A stretch of 64,000 bases of DNA from Bacillota bacterium. Lineage in GTDB: Bacteria; Bacillota; Clostridia; Lachnospirales; Lachnospiraceae. A program made the translations under genes and the position numbers. Positions within the stretch are counted from its first letter, which is position 1; every line of letters starts with the position of its first letter. Below are positions 25,968 through 34,561 of this stretch, piece by piece. Location of the stretch: positions 62,001 to 126,000 of the forward strand of contig JAEWMB010000020.1 in assembly GCA_023457255.1 (NCBI GenBank). The letters are read 5' to 3'. The notes under the pieces were generated by a model, which did not search any database, was not told the DNA's origin, and was given only the letters and a program-made list of their open reading frames with translations.

Positions 25968-26897
25968 ATGCAGAAGGAAGCAATAAAAAATAGAAGCAGT
26001 AAGATATCCATGAAAAGAAAGGCATTAGAACCGGAACTAAAAGAAGGTATCACACCGGTAAACGATAATAATTGGGTGAAAGTACTCTTAATAACCATTA
26101 GTGTAATTTTTATTTTCTTCATGCTGGTATTACCACTAATTTCTGTTATCACCAATTCTTTGAGTGAAGGTTTTACCTATTATCGCAAGGCTTTACAGAC
26201 AGAGTATGTAACATCAGCCTTTAAGGTAACTTTATTTGCCACGGTGATTGCTGTGACGGTCAATTCGTTTTTTGGAATTATTGCAGCTTGGCTTGTTACA
26301 AAGTTTTCCTTCCGGGGAAAACAGGTGCTGGCAACCATCCTTGATATTCCGTTTTCTATCTCACCGGTCATTGCCGGTTTGGCATTTCTTATGACGTTTG
26401 GAAGGCTGGGATGGGCGAACGGATATATTGATAAAATCAATGAGTTCCTTGGGACTAATATTAAAATAGTATTTGCGCTACCCGGCGTTGCATTAGCAAC
26501 AATTTTTGTAACCTTTCCTTTTATCTCAAGAGAAATCATACCTGTTTTGAATGCTCAGGGGAGAGAAGAAGAGGAAGCTGCTGCACTGATGGGGGCGAAG
26601 GGGTTTACCATATTCAGAAAAATAACGTTTCCACATATTAAGTGGGCTTTACTCTATGGAATCATATTGTGTACAGCGAGAGCATTGGGTGAGTTTGGAG
26701 CAGTAAATGCATTGTCTAAAACAAGGGGAGAGACTTTTACCCTGCCTTTAGAAATTGATGCACTTTATTTGTCTGGATCTGCTGATTCAATTACAGCGGC
26801 ATTTGCGGTATCTTCTATTCTGGTGATTCTTGCAATTGTTGTTTTGGTGTTGAGAAATATTGTGGAGTACAAAGCAAAAAATAAAAAGGGAGTATAA
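25968..26897 (+). CDS. cysW: Sulfate ABC transporter permease CysW
   Basis: This 309-residue protein has a polar N-terminal extension of about 35 residues, then six membrane segments: DIPFSISPVIAGLAFLMTFG, the coupling loop EEEEAAALMGAKGFTIFRKITFPHIKW, and ARALGEFGAVNALSKTRGET. ATG 25968 has AGGAGGAGG 6 bases upstream; the earlier ATG at 25947 overlaps cysT and would use that site as coding sequence. The extension is longer than in enteric CysW. Confidence 0.93.
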   Translation: MQKEAIKNRSSKISMKRKALEPELKEGITPVNDNNWVKVLLITISVIFIFFMLVLPLISVITNSLSEGFTYYRKALQTEYVTSAFKVTLFATVIAVTVNSFFGIIAAWLVTKFSFRGKQVLATILDIPFSISPVIAGLAFLMTFGRLGWANGYIDKINEFLGTNIKIVFALPGVALATIFVTFPFISREIIPVLNAQGREEEEAAALMGAKGFTIFRKITFPHIKWALLYGIILCTARALGEFGAVNALSKTRGETFTLPLEIDALYLSGSADSITAAFAVSSILVILAIVVLVLRNIVEYKAKNKKGV

Positions 26898-26912
26898 AAA
26901 GGGGAGAGAGTT

Positions 26913-27977
26913 ATGTATGTAGCGCTTAAAAATATAGATAAAACCTATGGCGATTTTAAAGCATCCGAGCAGGTAAGCTTTGGTATAGATAAAGGAAAAC
27001 TAGTAGCTTTGCTAGGGCCGAGCGGAAGTGGAAAAACTACGATATTAAGAATGATAGCCGGCCTGGAAACACCAAATTCCGGAGATATTATGATTGACGG
27101 AAAACGGGTAAATGATATTGCAGCATCGGAGAGAGGTGTTGGATTTGTATTCCAAAATTATGCTCTGTTTCGCTATATGACTGTGTTTCAGAATATAGCT
27201 TTCGGATTAGAAATTAAGAAGGTTCCAAAGAAGCAGATCAAGGAAAGAGTAGAAGAACTTATTGAATTAACCGGTTTAACGGGGATGGAAAAGCGATATC
27301 CGAATCAATTGTCAGGCGGACAAAGACAGCGGGTTGCATTTGCGAGAGCTCTTGCACCGAATCCAAGTCTTCTTTTACTGGATGAGCCTTTTGCTGCAAT
27401 TGATGCAAAAGTACGGCTTGAATTAAGAAGCTGGCTTAGGGAGATGATACACAAAGTTGGGATTACCAGCATCTTTGTGACTCATGACCAGGATGAAGCA
27501 GTGGAAGTAGCAGATGAAATCATTGTTACGAATAAGGGGAGAATTGAGCAGATTGGATCTCCGCTCGAGATTTATAAAGAACCTCGCACACCTTTTGTAG
27601 CAGAATTCATAGGGCAGTCCGCGAGAGAAGCAGAGTATTATAAGCTCCGTGGTTTTCAAAAAGGCAATTATAAAGGTGCGATTATCAGGCCGGAATTTGT
27701 GGAAGCTTTCAAAAGTGACAATGTAAAGTTTAAGGATATTTTGGAATATTCGGAGGAAGGCGTAATTGAAGATATTTCTTTTCGAGGAAGCTGCCTTTTA
27801 GTTTCGCTGAATATAAAAGGAATTATTTTAACAACACAACGTTCTCTGGAAAGAAGGTCAATTAAGGTAGGAGAGAAAATGTGTGTCATTGTATATCGTG
27901 TTTATGCTTATGATGAGGAAAAAACTTATCTCCTGGAAAATTCGGAATTAAAGGGAAAACAGGTGATTACGTTATAA
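26913..27977 (+). CDS. cysA: Sulfate ABC transporter ATPase CysA
   Basis: This 354-residue cytoplasmic ATPase drives sulfate uptake. Walker A GPSGSGKTT is near residue 35, Q-loop FVFQNYALFRYMTV near 82, signature LSGGQRQRVAFARAL near 136, Walker B LLLLDEPFAAID and switch His in VTHDQDEAVE. The last 110 residues form the TOBE-like regulatory part. It starts 15 bases after cysW, behind GGGGAGAGAG. Confidence 0.95.
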   Translation: MYVALKNIDKTYGDFKASEQVSFGIDKGKLVALLGPSGSGKTTILRMIAGLETPNSGDIMIDGKRVNDIAASERGVGFVFQNYALFRYMTVFQNIAFGLEIKKVPKKQIKERVEELIELTGLTGMEKRYPNQLSGGQRQRVAFARALAPNPSLLLLDEPFAAIDAKVRLELRSWLREMIHKVGITSIFVTHDQDEAVEVADEIIVTNKGRIEQIGSPLEIYKEPRTPFVAEFIGQSAREAEYYKLRGFQKGNYKGAIIRPEFVEAFKSDNVKFKDILEYSEEGVIEDISFRGSCLLVSLNIKGIILTTQRSLERRSIKVGEKMCVIVYRVYAYDEEKTYLLENSELKGKQVITL

Positions 27978-28047
27978 GGCTGTTTCTTATAACAAAAGGG
28001 CATAGGACATATAAAAATTAGCAATAACATTATAACATATAAACATA

Positions 28048-28076
28048 TTGACATAATAGGTAATTAAAGGTAATAT
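28048..28076 (+). promoter_or_regulatory. Promoter of aprA
   Basis: TTGACA (28048-28053), a 17-base spacer, TAATAT (28071-28076). The spacer carries the direct repeat AGGTAAT..AAAGGTAAT, a possible regulator site. The leader is about 95 bases, GC-richer near 28120-28155, without a clear fold. Confidence 0.75.
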
Positions 28077-28180
28077 ATGTTAATAAGGAAAAAATCACCT
28101 TTCTATTAAAAAATATAAGCGGAGGCCTGGTTCTTCTCTCGGCGTACCGTGCGGCTCAGAAATAAAGAAAACTTGAAAGT

Positions 28181-29878
28181 ATGGTAATTAATATGGGAAA
28201 AAGGTTAAGACATGAGATCATCTCTACGGACGTACTTATGATAGGCGGTGGAACAGCAGGATGTTATGCCGCACTGACAGTTTGCAGAAATTCTAAGTTA
28301 AAGGTTGTGATTGCTGAAAAAGCAAATATCAAAAGAAGTGGTTGTTTAGCAGCCGGTGTAAATGCGATTAATGCCTATATCGTGAAAGGAAGAACTCCGG
28401 AGGATTACGTTGATTATGCAACAAACGATGCAAATGGAATTGTGAGGAAAGATTTACTCCTATCCGCAGCCAAACGGCTTAATGAAGTTACCGCACAGAT
28501 TGAGAAGCTTGGTTTAGTCATATTAAAAGATAACAATGGAAACTATGTGGCAAGAGGAAATCGAAACATAAAAATAAACGGAGAGAACTTTAAACCTATC
28601 TTAGCCAAAGCTGTCAGGATGGAAGAAAACATTAAAGTATTTAACAATGTTAATATAACAGATTTCATAATAAAGAATAATACGATTTATGGTGCTGTTG
28701 GATTTAGTATAAAGGATGAAACTGCATATGAATTCAGAGCAAAAGCCGTTATCGTATCGACAGGAGGTGCCGCAGGCTTATATAAACCAAATAATCCGGG
28801 CATTTCCCGCCATAAGATGTGGTATCCTCCCTTTAATACCGGTGCCGGATATGCAATGGGAATCCGGGCAGGAGCAGAGATGACATCATTTGAAATGAGA
28901 TTCATAGCACTCCGATGTAAAGATACTATAGCACCGACCGGAACCATAGCCCAAGGCGTACAGGCGAAGCAGATCAATGCACTTGGTGAGGTGTATGAAA
29001 ACAATTACGGTATAACAACAAGTGAGCGGGTATATGGAACAGTGAAGGAAAATCAATTAGGGAAGGGACCTTGCTATCTGCAAACAAGTTCTATAGATAA
29101 AGCAAAGGAGGAAGAACTATTAAAAGCATACCTTAACATGGCACCGAGCCAAACTTTAAAATGGATAGAAAGTGGAAAGTATCCAAGTCAGCAGGATGTC
29201 GAAATTGCAGGTACGGAACCCTATATCGTTGGAGGTCATACTGCGAGCGGATATTGGGTCAATACCAACAGAGAGACAACGGTTCATAGGTTATATGCTG
29301 CCGGCGATGTTTCGGGAGGCTGCCCGCAGAAATATGTGACCGGTGCACTGGCAGAAGGAGAGATTGCAGCACTTGATATCATAAGAAAAATAAGAGAATT
29401 TGGAGAAATTAAGGAGGATGGCGGCAGCGTAAGAGCTATTATAAAAGAGTATGAGGAAATTTTGAAATTTACGAATGCACTGTTTACCACCGAGGAACTG
29501 GAAGAAGCGATGCAGAAGGTGATGGATGAATATGCGGGAGGAATATCAGCAAATTATCAGTTTAATGAAAAACAGTTAATGCTTGCTGAGGAAAAAATCG
29601 ATAATCTGATTCTGCTTTCCAAAAACTTAGGCGCATCCGATATGCATGAGCTAATGTTTGTCTATGAACTTAGAGAAAGACTGTTGGTATGTAAGTCGGT
29701 AATCGCGCATTTATATCACAGAAAAGAAACCCGATGGCATTCCTTTAATGAAAATTTAGATTATCCTCAGCCAAGGAAGGAGTACTTTTGCTATGTCAAT
29801 TCAAAACTTGAGGATGGTAAATTGAAGATTATTTTAAGAGATATTGTTAAGGAGGTGGTGTATGAGCATAAAAGTTAA
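28181..29878 (+). CDS. aprA: Adenylylsulfate (APS) reductase alpha subunit
   Basis: This 565-residue FAD protein reduces APS to sulfite and AMP with electrons from AprB. It has the dinucleotide motif VLMIGGGTAGCYAALTV near 18-34, SGCLAAGVNAINAY, STGGAAGLYKPNNPG, MWYPPFNTGAGYAMGIRAGAEMTSFE, and YVIGGH-like IVGGHTASGYWVN with AAGDVSGGCPQKYVTGALAEGE. Placed between a sulfate importer and ATP sulfurylase, it works in assimilation here, not respiration. The start is uncertain: ATG 28181 or 28193, both with weak ribosome binding sites. Confidence 0.92.
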   Translation: MVINMGKRLRHEIISTDVLMIGGGTAGCYAALTVCRNSKLKVVIAEKANIKRSGCLAAGVNAINAYIVKGRTPEDYVDYATNDANGIVRKDLLLSAAKRLNEVTAQIEKLGLVILKDNNGNYVARGNRNIKINGENFKPILAKAVRMEENIKVFNNVNITDFIIKNNTIYGAVGFSIKDETAYEFRAKAVIVSTGGAAGLYKPNNPGISRHKMWYPPFNTGAGYAMGIRAGAEMTSFEMRFIALRCKDTIAPTGTIAQGVQAKQINALGEVYENNYGITTSERVYGTVKENQLGKGPCYLQTSSIDKAKEEELLKAYLNMAPSQTLKWIESGKYPSQQDVEIAGTEPYIVGGHTASGYWVNTNRETTVHRLYAAGDVSGGCPQKYVTGALAEGEIAALDIIRKIREFGEIKEDGGSVRAIIKEYEEILKFTNALFTTEELEEAMQKVMDEYAGGISANYQFNEKQLMLAEEKIDNLILLSKNLGASDMHELMFVYELRERLLVCKSVIAHLYHRKETRWHSFNENLDYPQPRKEYFCYVNSKLEDGKLKIILRDIVKEVVYEHKS

Positions 29879-30173
29879 TCAAGAAAAATGCGTGGGCTGT
29901 CTTTCGTGCATTTTTGTTTGTCCGGGCAGCCTTATTAAAGAAAAGGAAGGGAAGGCTTACATAAAGTATCCCAAGGATTGCTGGGGTTGTGCTTCCTGTG
30001 TGAAAGAGTGCAGAGTGTGTGCCATCGATTTCTATTTAGGCGCTGATATCGGTGGAAATGGAAGTAGATTAAATGTTTCTTATGAAGGAGATATTATGCA
30101 CTGGAACATTACCAAAGGTGACGGTACGGTTTGCGTAATTGATGTGAATAGTAAAAATTCAAATCAGTATTAA
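29862..30173 (+). CDS. aprB: APS reductase beta subunit (two [4Fe-4S])
   Basis: This 103-residue iron-sulfur protein has two cluster motifs, CVGCLSCIFVCPGS (residues 10-23) and CWGCASCVKECRVCAI (about 40-55), and a beta tail ending in a variable stretch. It carries electrons to AprA. It is shorter than the roughly 150-residue AprB of sulfate reducers, which have a longer C-terminal tail wrapping AprA. AAGGAGGTGG lies upstream of ATG 29862, and it overlaps aprA by 17 bases. Confidence 0.92.
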   Translation: MSIKVNQEKCVGCLSCIFVCPGSLIKEKEGKAYIKYPKDCWGCASCVKECRVCAIDFYLGADIGGNGSRLNVSYEGDIMHWNITKGDGTVCVIDVNSKNSNQY

Positions 30174-30197
30174 ATTATTGGTAAAGTTCCAAAACAA

Positions 30198-30289
30198 CTG
30201 CGGACACAGCCTGCCGCAGGTATGTTAAAAAAATAGTTTTCTAATAAGTGAATTACTTTAATTCACTGTTCGGATATTGTACCTGCGGC
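30198..30289 (+). promoter_or_regulatory. Alternative hairpins before cysD
   Basis: CTGCGG (30198-30203) can pair with CCGCAG (30214-30219). The same segment, read as GCCGCAGGTA (30213-30222), is perfectly complementary over 10 bases to TACCTGCGGC (30280-30289), and between them lies GTGAATT (30248-30254) / AATTCAC (30260-30266). The two folds are mutually exclusive, as in attenuators. No T run follows, so control of translation or RNA processing is as likely as termination. Confidence 0.5.
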
Positions 30290-30326
30290 TTAAGCTTGCA
30301 GGATACGGAAAGGTAAGGTTATTAGT

Positions 30327-31229
30327 ATGAGCGAATTATCACATCTTGATGAACTGGAAGCAGAAGCGATCTATATTATTAGGGAGGTAGCAGCGCAGTG
30401 TGAAAACCCGGTTATGCTATATTCGATAGGGAAAGACAGCTCCGTTATGCTGCATCTTGCAAGAAAGGCATTTTATCCGGAAAAACCACCGTTTCCTTTT
30501 ATGCATGTCAATACAACCTGGAAGTTTAAAGAAATGATAGAGTTTCGAGATAAAACAGCAAAAGAGCTTGGAATTGATATGATTGAGTATATTAATGAGG
30601 ATGGTGTGGCACGAGGAATTAATCCGTTTGACCACGGTTCTGCTTATACCGATATTATGAAGACACAAGCATTAAAACAGGCACTGAACCAATATGGATT
30701 TACCGCTGCATTTGGCGGCGGCAGACGGGATGAAGAGAAAAGCCGTGCAAAAGAAAGAATTTTTTCCTTCCGAAATGCTTCCCATGCCTGGGATCCGAAA
30801 AATCAAAGGCCGGAGATGTGGAAGCTATACAACACCGAAATCAATAAGGGGGAAAGTATCAGAGTATTTCCAATATCGAACTGGACGGAAAAAGATATCT
30901 GGCAGTACATAAAACAAGAGAACATACCAATCGTTCCTTTATATTTTGCCAAGGAACGGCCTGTTGTATATCGTGATGGCAATATTATCATGGTTGATGA
31001 TGAACGTATCCCTCTAAATCCCGGTGAAGTTCCAGTATTAAAAAAAGTACGTTTCCGTACCCTTGGCTGTTATCCGCTTTCCGGAGGAGTTTTATCCGAA
31101 GCAGCTACCTTGGAGGAAATTATTGAAGAGACATTAAGTTCTGTGGAATCGGAAAGAACCAGCCGTGTGATTGATAAAGATGGTGGTGCCGCAAGTATGG
31201 AAAAAAGAAAGAGGGAAGGGTACTTTTAA
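30327..31229 (+). CDS. cysD: Sulfate adenylyltransferase subunit 2
   Basis: This 300-residue PP-loop enzyme adenylates sulfate to APS. Motifs: MLYSIGKDSSVMLHLARKAF (SxGKDS, near 35), FMHVNTTWKFKEM, FGGGRRDEEKSRAKERIFSFR, the conserved WDPKNQRPEMW, and FPISNWTEKDIWQYI. The length is standard. AGGTAAGG precedes the ATG, and its TAA overlaps the cysN ATG by one base. Confidence 0.96.
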   Translation: MSELSHLDELEAEAIYIIREVAAQCENPVMLYSIGKDSSVMLHLARKAFYPEKPPFPFMHVNTTWKFKEMIEFRDKTAKELGIDMIEYINEDGVARGINPFDHGSAYTDIMKTQALKQALNQYGFTAAFGGGRRDEEKSRAKERIFSFRNASHAWDPKNQRPEMWKLYNTEINKGESIRVFPISNWTEKDIWQYIKQENIPIVPLYFAKERPVVYRDGNIIMVDDERIPLNPGEVPVLKKVRFRTLGCYPLSGGVLSEAATLEEIIEETLSSVESERTSRVIDKDGGAASMEKRKREGYF

Positions 31230-32920
31230 TGAATGGATTGCTTAAATTTATAACGTGTGGAAGTGTTGATGATGGAAAATCAACTTTAATCGGACATATT
31301 TTATATGATTCCAAACTTTTATATGCAGATCAGGAGAAAGCTCTTATACTGGATAGTAAAGTTGGTTCCCGCGGAGGAGAGATAGATTATTCTCTCCTGC
31401 TGGATGGATTAGTAGCGGAAAGAGAACAGGGGATAACAATTGATGTTGCTTACCGCTACTTCACTACGGAAAATCGCAGCTTTATTGTTGCAGATACACC
31501 TGGTCATGAAGAATATACAAGAAATATGGCAGTAGGTGCGTCATTTGCTCAATTAGCAATTATACTAATTGATGCGAAACAAGGGGTACTGCTTCAAACA
31601 AAACGTCACTCAAGAATATGTTCTCTCATGGGAATTCATCATCTTGTATTCGCAGTCAATAAAATGGATTTGGTGGAGTATAGTGAGGAAAGATTTTTAG
31701 AAATAAAAAGGGATATTCTTGAATTAGAGAAGGAGCTATCTCTAAAGAACGTAAAAATAATGCCGGTTAGTGCTACGGTTGGAGATAATGTGACAAAAAG
31801 ATCGGTTAATATGAAATGGTATGCGGAAGAATCGCTGCTTGAATATTTGGAACAGGTGGATGTTTCCAAAGCAAAGGATGATACAAACTTTTATATACCA
31901 ATTCAGCGTGTGTGCCGCCCAAACCATGAATTCAGAGGATTTCAAGGGCAGATAGAGTCCGGTAGGGTAAAGGTGGGTCAGAAAATTATTACACTTCCAA
32001 GCAATGAAACAGCCTTTGTAAAAAGCATACTTCTTGGTAATAAGAATGTGGAGGAAGCTTACGCAGGTCAGGCGGTTACAATACAACTTGATAAAGAAGT
32101 TGATGTAAGCAGAGGCTGTGTACTGTCAGATAAAGAAAATCTTCCAATCAGTAAGAATATAAAAGCTACGATTCTTTGGATGGATGATGAACCACTGCAG
32201 ATTATGAAAGATTATCTGGTAAAGCTAGGAACGAAAATGATTCCGGCTATTATTAAAAATGTCGAATATAAAATTGATGTTAACACAGGAAATCATACGG
32301 AAGTTACTCTAGTCACTAAGAATGAAATCATATCCTGTGAGCTTGAATTTACGGAAAAAATAGTAGTGGATGAGTTCAAGAAAAACAAAGCACTTGGGGA
32401 ACTTATTTTGATTGACCGGGTTAGCCATATGACATCCGCATGTGGTGTAGTCGAGTCTGCTGAGGAAGGAGAAGTAAAACCTTATTTTGAGAATGGAGAT
32501 ATAAAAGCAGGCGGCTATATCTTTGAAGAATTTTATTTTAACCGTGAAAATGCATTCCTAACAAGGCAGAAAGCAAAGAGTTCTGTCTATCATATAGGTG
32601 ACATCGTGCCGATGGAAGGAGACAGTTTTCAGTATCCGGAGTTTTTTGATGTGATATCGATTGAAGATTCTGTTGCCATCTTAATTCGCAACAAAAAAAT
32701 AAAAGATATACTTCGGCTGAAAGATTACCAGTATGAAGGCTTGCCAATCATTGATGAAAGAGGTTTTGCTTTAAAGATCCGAACCCTCGCAGACTTTAAT
32801 GACTACATCCTTGAGTTTCCTAATTTAAAGACAGAGAATAAAGCAGCTTTTCACAATAAATGGTCTAAGTTTGAAACCTATCGAAGAATTGTTTTCAGCG
32901 ATAATTTTTGGATGATTTAA
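31229..32920 (+). CDS. cysN: Sulfate adenylyltransferase subunit 1 (GTPase) with C-terminal extension
   Basis: This is a 563-residue elongation-factor-like GTPase that powers APS formation by CysD: GSVDDGKSTLIGHILYDS near 11, GITIDVAYRYF, DTPGHEEYTRNMAVGAS, NKMD, and PVSA. Typical CysN is about 475 residues and a CysNC fusion would add an APS kinase. Here the last 95 or so residues (from about SSVYHIGD, ending FSDNFWMI) contain no P-loop, so they are not CysC; their role is unknown. No APS kinase fits with direct APS reduction by AprAB. Confidence 0.95.
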   Translation: MNGLLKFITCGSVDDGKSTLIGHILYDSKLLYADQEKALILDSKVGSRGGEIDYSLLLDGLVAEREQGITIDVAYRYFTTENRSFIVADTPGHEEYTRNMAVGASFAQLAIILIDAKQGVLLQTKRHSRICSLMGIHHLVFAVNKMDLVEYSEERFLEIKRDILELEKELSLKNVKIMPVSATVGDNVTKRSVNMKWYAEESLLEYLEQVDVSKAKDDTNFYIPIQRVCRPNHEFRGFQGQIESGRVKVGQKIITLPSNETAFVKSILLGNKNVEEAYAGQAVTIQLDKEVDVSRGCVLSDKENLPISKNIKATILWMDDEPLQIMKDYLVKLGTKMIPAIIKNVEYKIDVNTGNHTEVTLVTKNEIISCELEFTEKIVVDEFKKNKALGELILIDRVSHMTSACGVVESAEEGEVKPYFENGDIKAGGYIFEEFYFNRENAFLTRQKAKSSVYHIGDIVPMEGDSFQYPEFFDVISIEDSVAILIRNKKIKDILRLKDYQYEGLPIIDERGFALKIRTLADFNDYILEFPNLKTENKAAFHNKWSKFETYRRIVFSDNFWMI

Positions 32921-33201
32921 GAAAGGAATCTGTACGGAACATTCCAGACGAATGAAAGAAGTAACAAATTACAAGAACTTTGATAATAGCTGAAATCTAA
33001 ATTTGCACAGGAATGATTTCGGCTGTTAGAAATTCTCGAAATCTCGAAACTACAGCAAGGAGAAGGTCGCTTTTCTTATCTGTACTTTCGGGATTTTTGT
33101 TTCAAATTAATTATGTATTGCTTAGGAATTGCTGCGGAATGCCAGAGCAGAGCATCTGAGTGCAAAATATTTGGGAGTTTAGAATAATTGTTCATAGTTT
33201 C

Positions 33202-33230
33202 TTGACATTATATCTTTTTTTTATTAGAAT
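33202..33230 (+). promoter_or_regulatory. Promoter of the TetR-flavodoxin operon
   Basis: TTGACA (33202-33207), a 17-base spacer and TAGAAT (33225-33230). The expected start site falls on the operator repeats. Confidence 0.8.
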
Positions 33231-33231
33231 T

Positions 33232-33286
33232 ATCATAACACTGTTATGATAAAAAACACTGTTATGATAAAAAACACTGTTATGAA
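33232..33286. promoter_or_regulatory. Triple operator for the TetR regulator
   Basis: The perfect palindrome ATCATAACA-C-TGTTATGAT (33232-33250) is followed by two more copies of its right half in an 18-bp direct repeat, CACTGTTATGATAAAAAA (33239-33256, 33257-33274, and a partial copy from 33275). It begins immediately after the -10 box, ideal for autorepression. Confidence 0.75.
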
Positions 33287-33304
33287 TTAATGGAGGAATG
33301 GCAA

Positions 33305-33892
33305 ATGGCTAGAAAAGAACAAAAGATGCGCAGTGAGGTGGTTCGGCAGACGATTTTGGATACAGCACTTGAAATTGGAATAAAGGAGGGATTTGAAGCA
33401 GTATCAATTCGAAAGATTATTGAAAAAATGAAGTATTCCACAGGAGTGGTTTATCATCACTTCAAAGATAAGCAAGAAATTATAGATGCCATAGAAGAAG
33501 CAGAGACAGAATGGCTTCGTTCTCAAATATTAGAGCGATTAGATGATAAAAAAGATGTCATTACTAATATGAAGACCGTATTTCATAGAATACTTATTTT
33601 GGCTTTTGAAGAACCTGAAAAATACAACCTCATCGTACTTCATAAGTACGGCAGGCGCAAGACGGGTCAACCGGAATGGATATCACATATCAGCCATAAT
33701 TTAAAAAAAGGTATGGAGGCTGGATTGATGAAAGAAATGGATTCGGAAAAAGCTGCATTTTCTATCTGGAGTTCATTTCTTGGTTTTAATCTTATGATTT
33801 CAAGACATATGGACTTAACGATAGAACAGGCAGAAGAACTGTTTCAGGTTCAATTTAATATTATTTTGGGAGGAATTCTTAACTATGAATAA
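33305..33892 (+). CDS. TetR-family repressor
   Basis: This 195-residue protein has the TetR N-terminal helix-turn-helix: RQTILDTALEIGIKEGFEAVSIRKIIEKMKYSTGVVYHHFKDKQEIIDAI. The C-terminal ligand domain is variable. ATG 33305 is preferred over 33290, since GGAGGAATGGC sits just upstream. It overlaps the flavodoxin-like gene by 8 bases and very likely controls its own operon through the repeats at 33232-33286. Confidence 0.9.
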   Translation: MARKEQKMRSEVVRQTILDTALEIGIKEGFEAVSIRKIIEKMKYSTGVVYHHFKDKQEIIDAIEEAETEWLRSQILERLDDKKDVITNMKTVFHRILILAFEEPEKYNLIVLHKYGRRKTGQPEWISHISHNLKKGMEAGLMKEMDSEKAAFSIWSSFLGFNLMISRHMDLTIEQAEELFQVQFNIILGGILNYE

Positions 33893-34316
33893 AATAAAAA
33901 TTGTTTATGCAACAAAAACCAAACATTCTAAAAAGATAGCATTAGCCATAGCGGGGGCGTTGAATGTGGAAGCGGAAAATATAGCGGATAATCCAATCCT
34001 TGGAAGTGTTGATTTACTATTTATTGCAGGTGGAATCTATGGGGGTACGAGCCTGCCTAGCTTATTAGAATTTGCAAAGACTTTGGAGAAAGAAAATATA
34101 CAAAGAGTAATATTTGTTACATCCAGTGTGAAGAAAATCCAAGGTCAGGATGCTGTTAGGAAAATCCTGGAGGAAAAAGGGATTCCAGTGATAGATGAAA
34201 TCCATTGCCAGGGAAGTTTTCTATTTATGAAATTTGGTCATCCAAATAAAATTGATATAAAGGAAGCTGTTGAATCATCGATAGTACTATCAAAAAAGCA
34301 AGGAATATACGCATGA
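33885..34316 (+). CDS. Flavodoxin-family protein
   Basis: This 143-residue protein has the flavodoxin beta-alpha pattern: KIVYATKTKHSKKIALAIAGAL (phosphate-binding loop, TKTKHSKK), VDLLFIAGGIYGGTSLPSLLEF, and VIFVTSSVKKIQGQDAVRKILEEKGI. It likely binds FMN and acts in electron transfer. It is translationally coupled to the TetR gene, so it is probably induced by whatever ligand the repressor senses. Confidence 0.82.
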   Translation: MNKIKIVYATKTKHSKKIALAIAGALNVEAENIADNPILGSVDLLFIAGGIYGGTSLPSLLEFAKTLEKENIQRVIFVTSSVKKIQGQDAVRKILEEKGIPVIDEIHCQGSFLFMKFGHPNKIDIKEAVESSIVLSKKQGIYA

Positions 34317-34561
34317 CAAAACAATCCATCAATTAGACATACCTTATCATGTTTTAGGTTGTATAATTAGGTTACAACGAAGAGAATAATGATTGTAATT
34401 GGTGGTACCGATATGTTGAATCCCATAAGCACTCACATAAATTTGTTGTAATATTATACCATAGGAAAAGGAGTAGCTTCAACCTAATTATGATATTTGA
34501 GAATGTTTACAAAGAAAATTAATATAATTAAATGAAACATACTTAAAAAGGCAAAGGTGAC

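Larger units (their letters stand above)
32921..33304. other. Intergenic region between cysN and the TetR gene
   Basis: It contains an inverted repeat, AATAGCTGAAATC (32985-32997) with GATTTCGGCTGTT (33015-33027), 13 pairs including two G-U, without a T run; it probably ends the cysDN transcript or protects its 3' end. The TetR promoter and operators occupy 33202-33286. No ORF is supported. Confidence 0.5.

Noticed and set aside
28083..28180. A further pseudoknot leader before aprA (GCGGCTCAGAAATAAAG)
   Set aside because: It resembles the hem element only in CAGAAAT; the ribosome binding part and the complementary loop are missing.
28181..30173. Dissimilatory sulfate respiration
   Set aside because: AprAB is present, but no dsr, qmo or sat-type genes accompany it; the neighbours are assimilatory.
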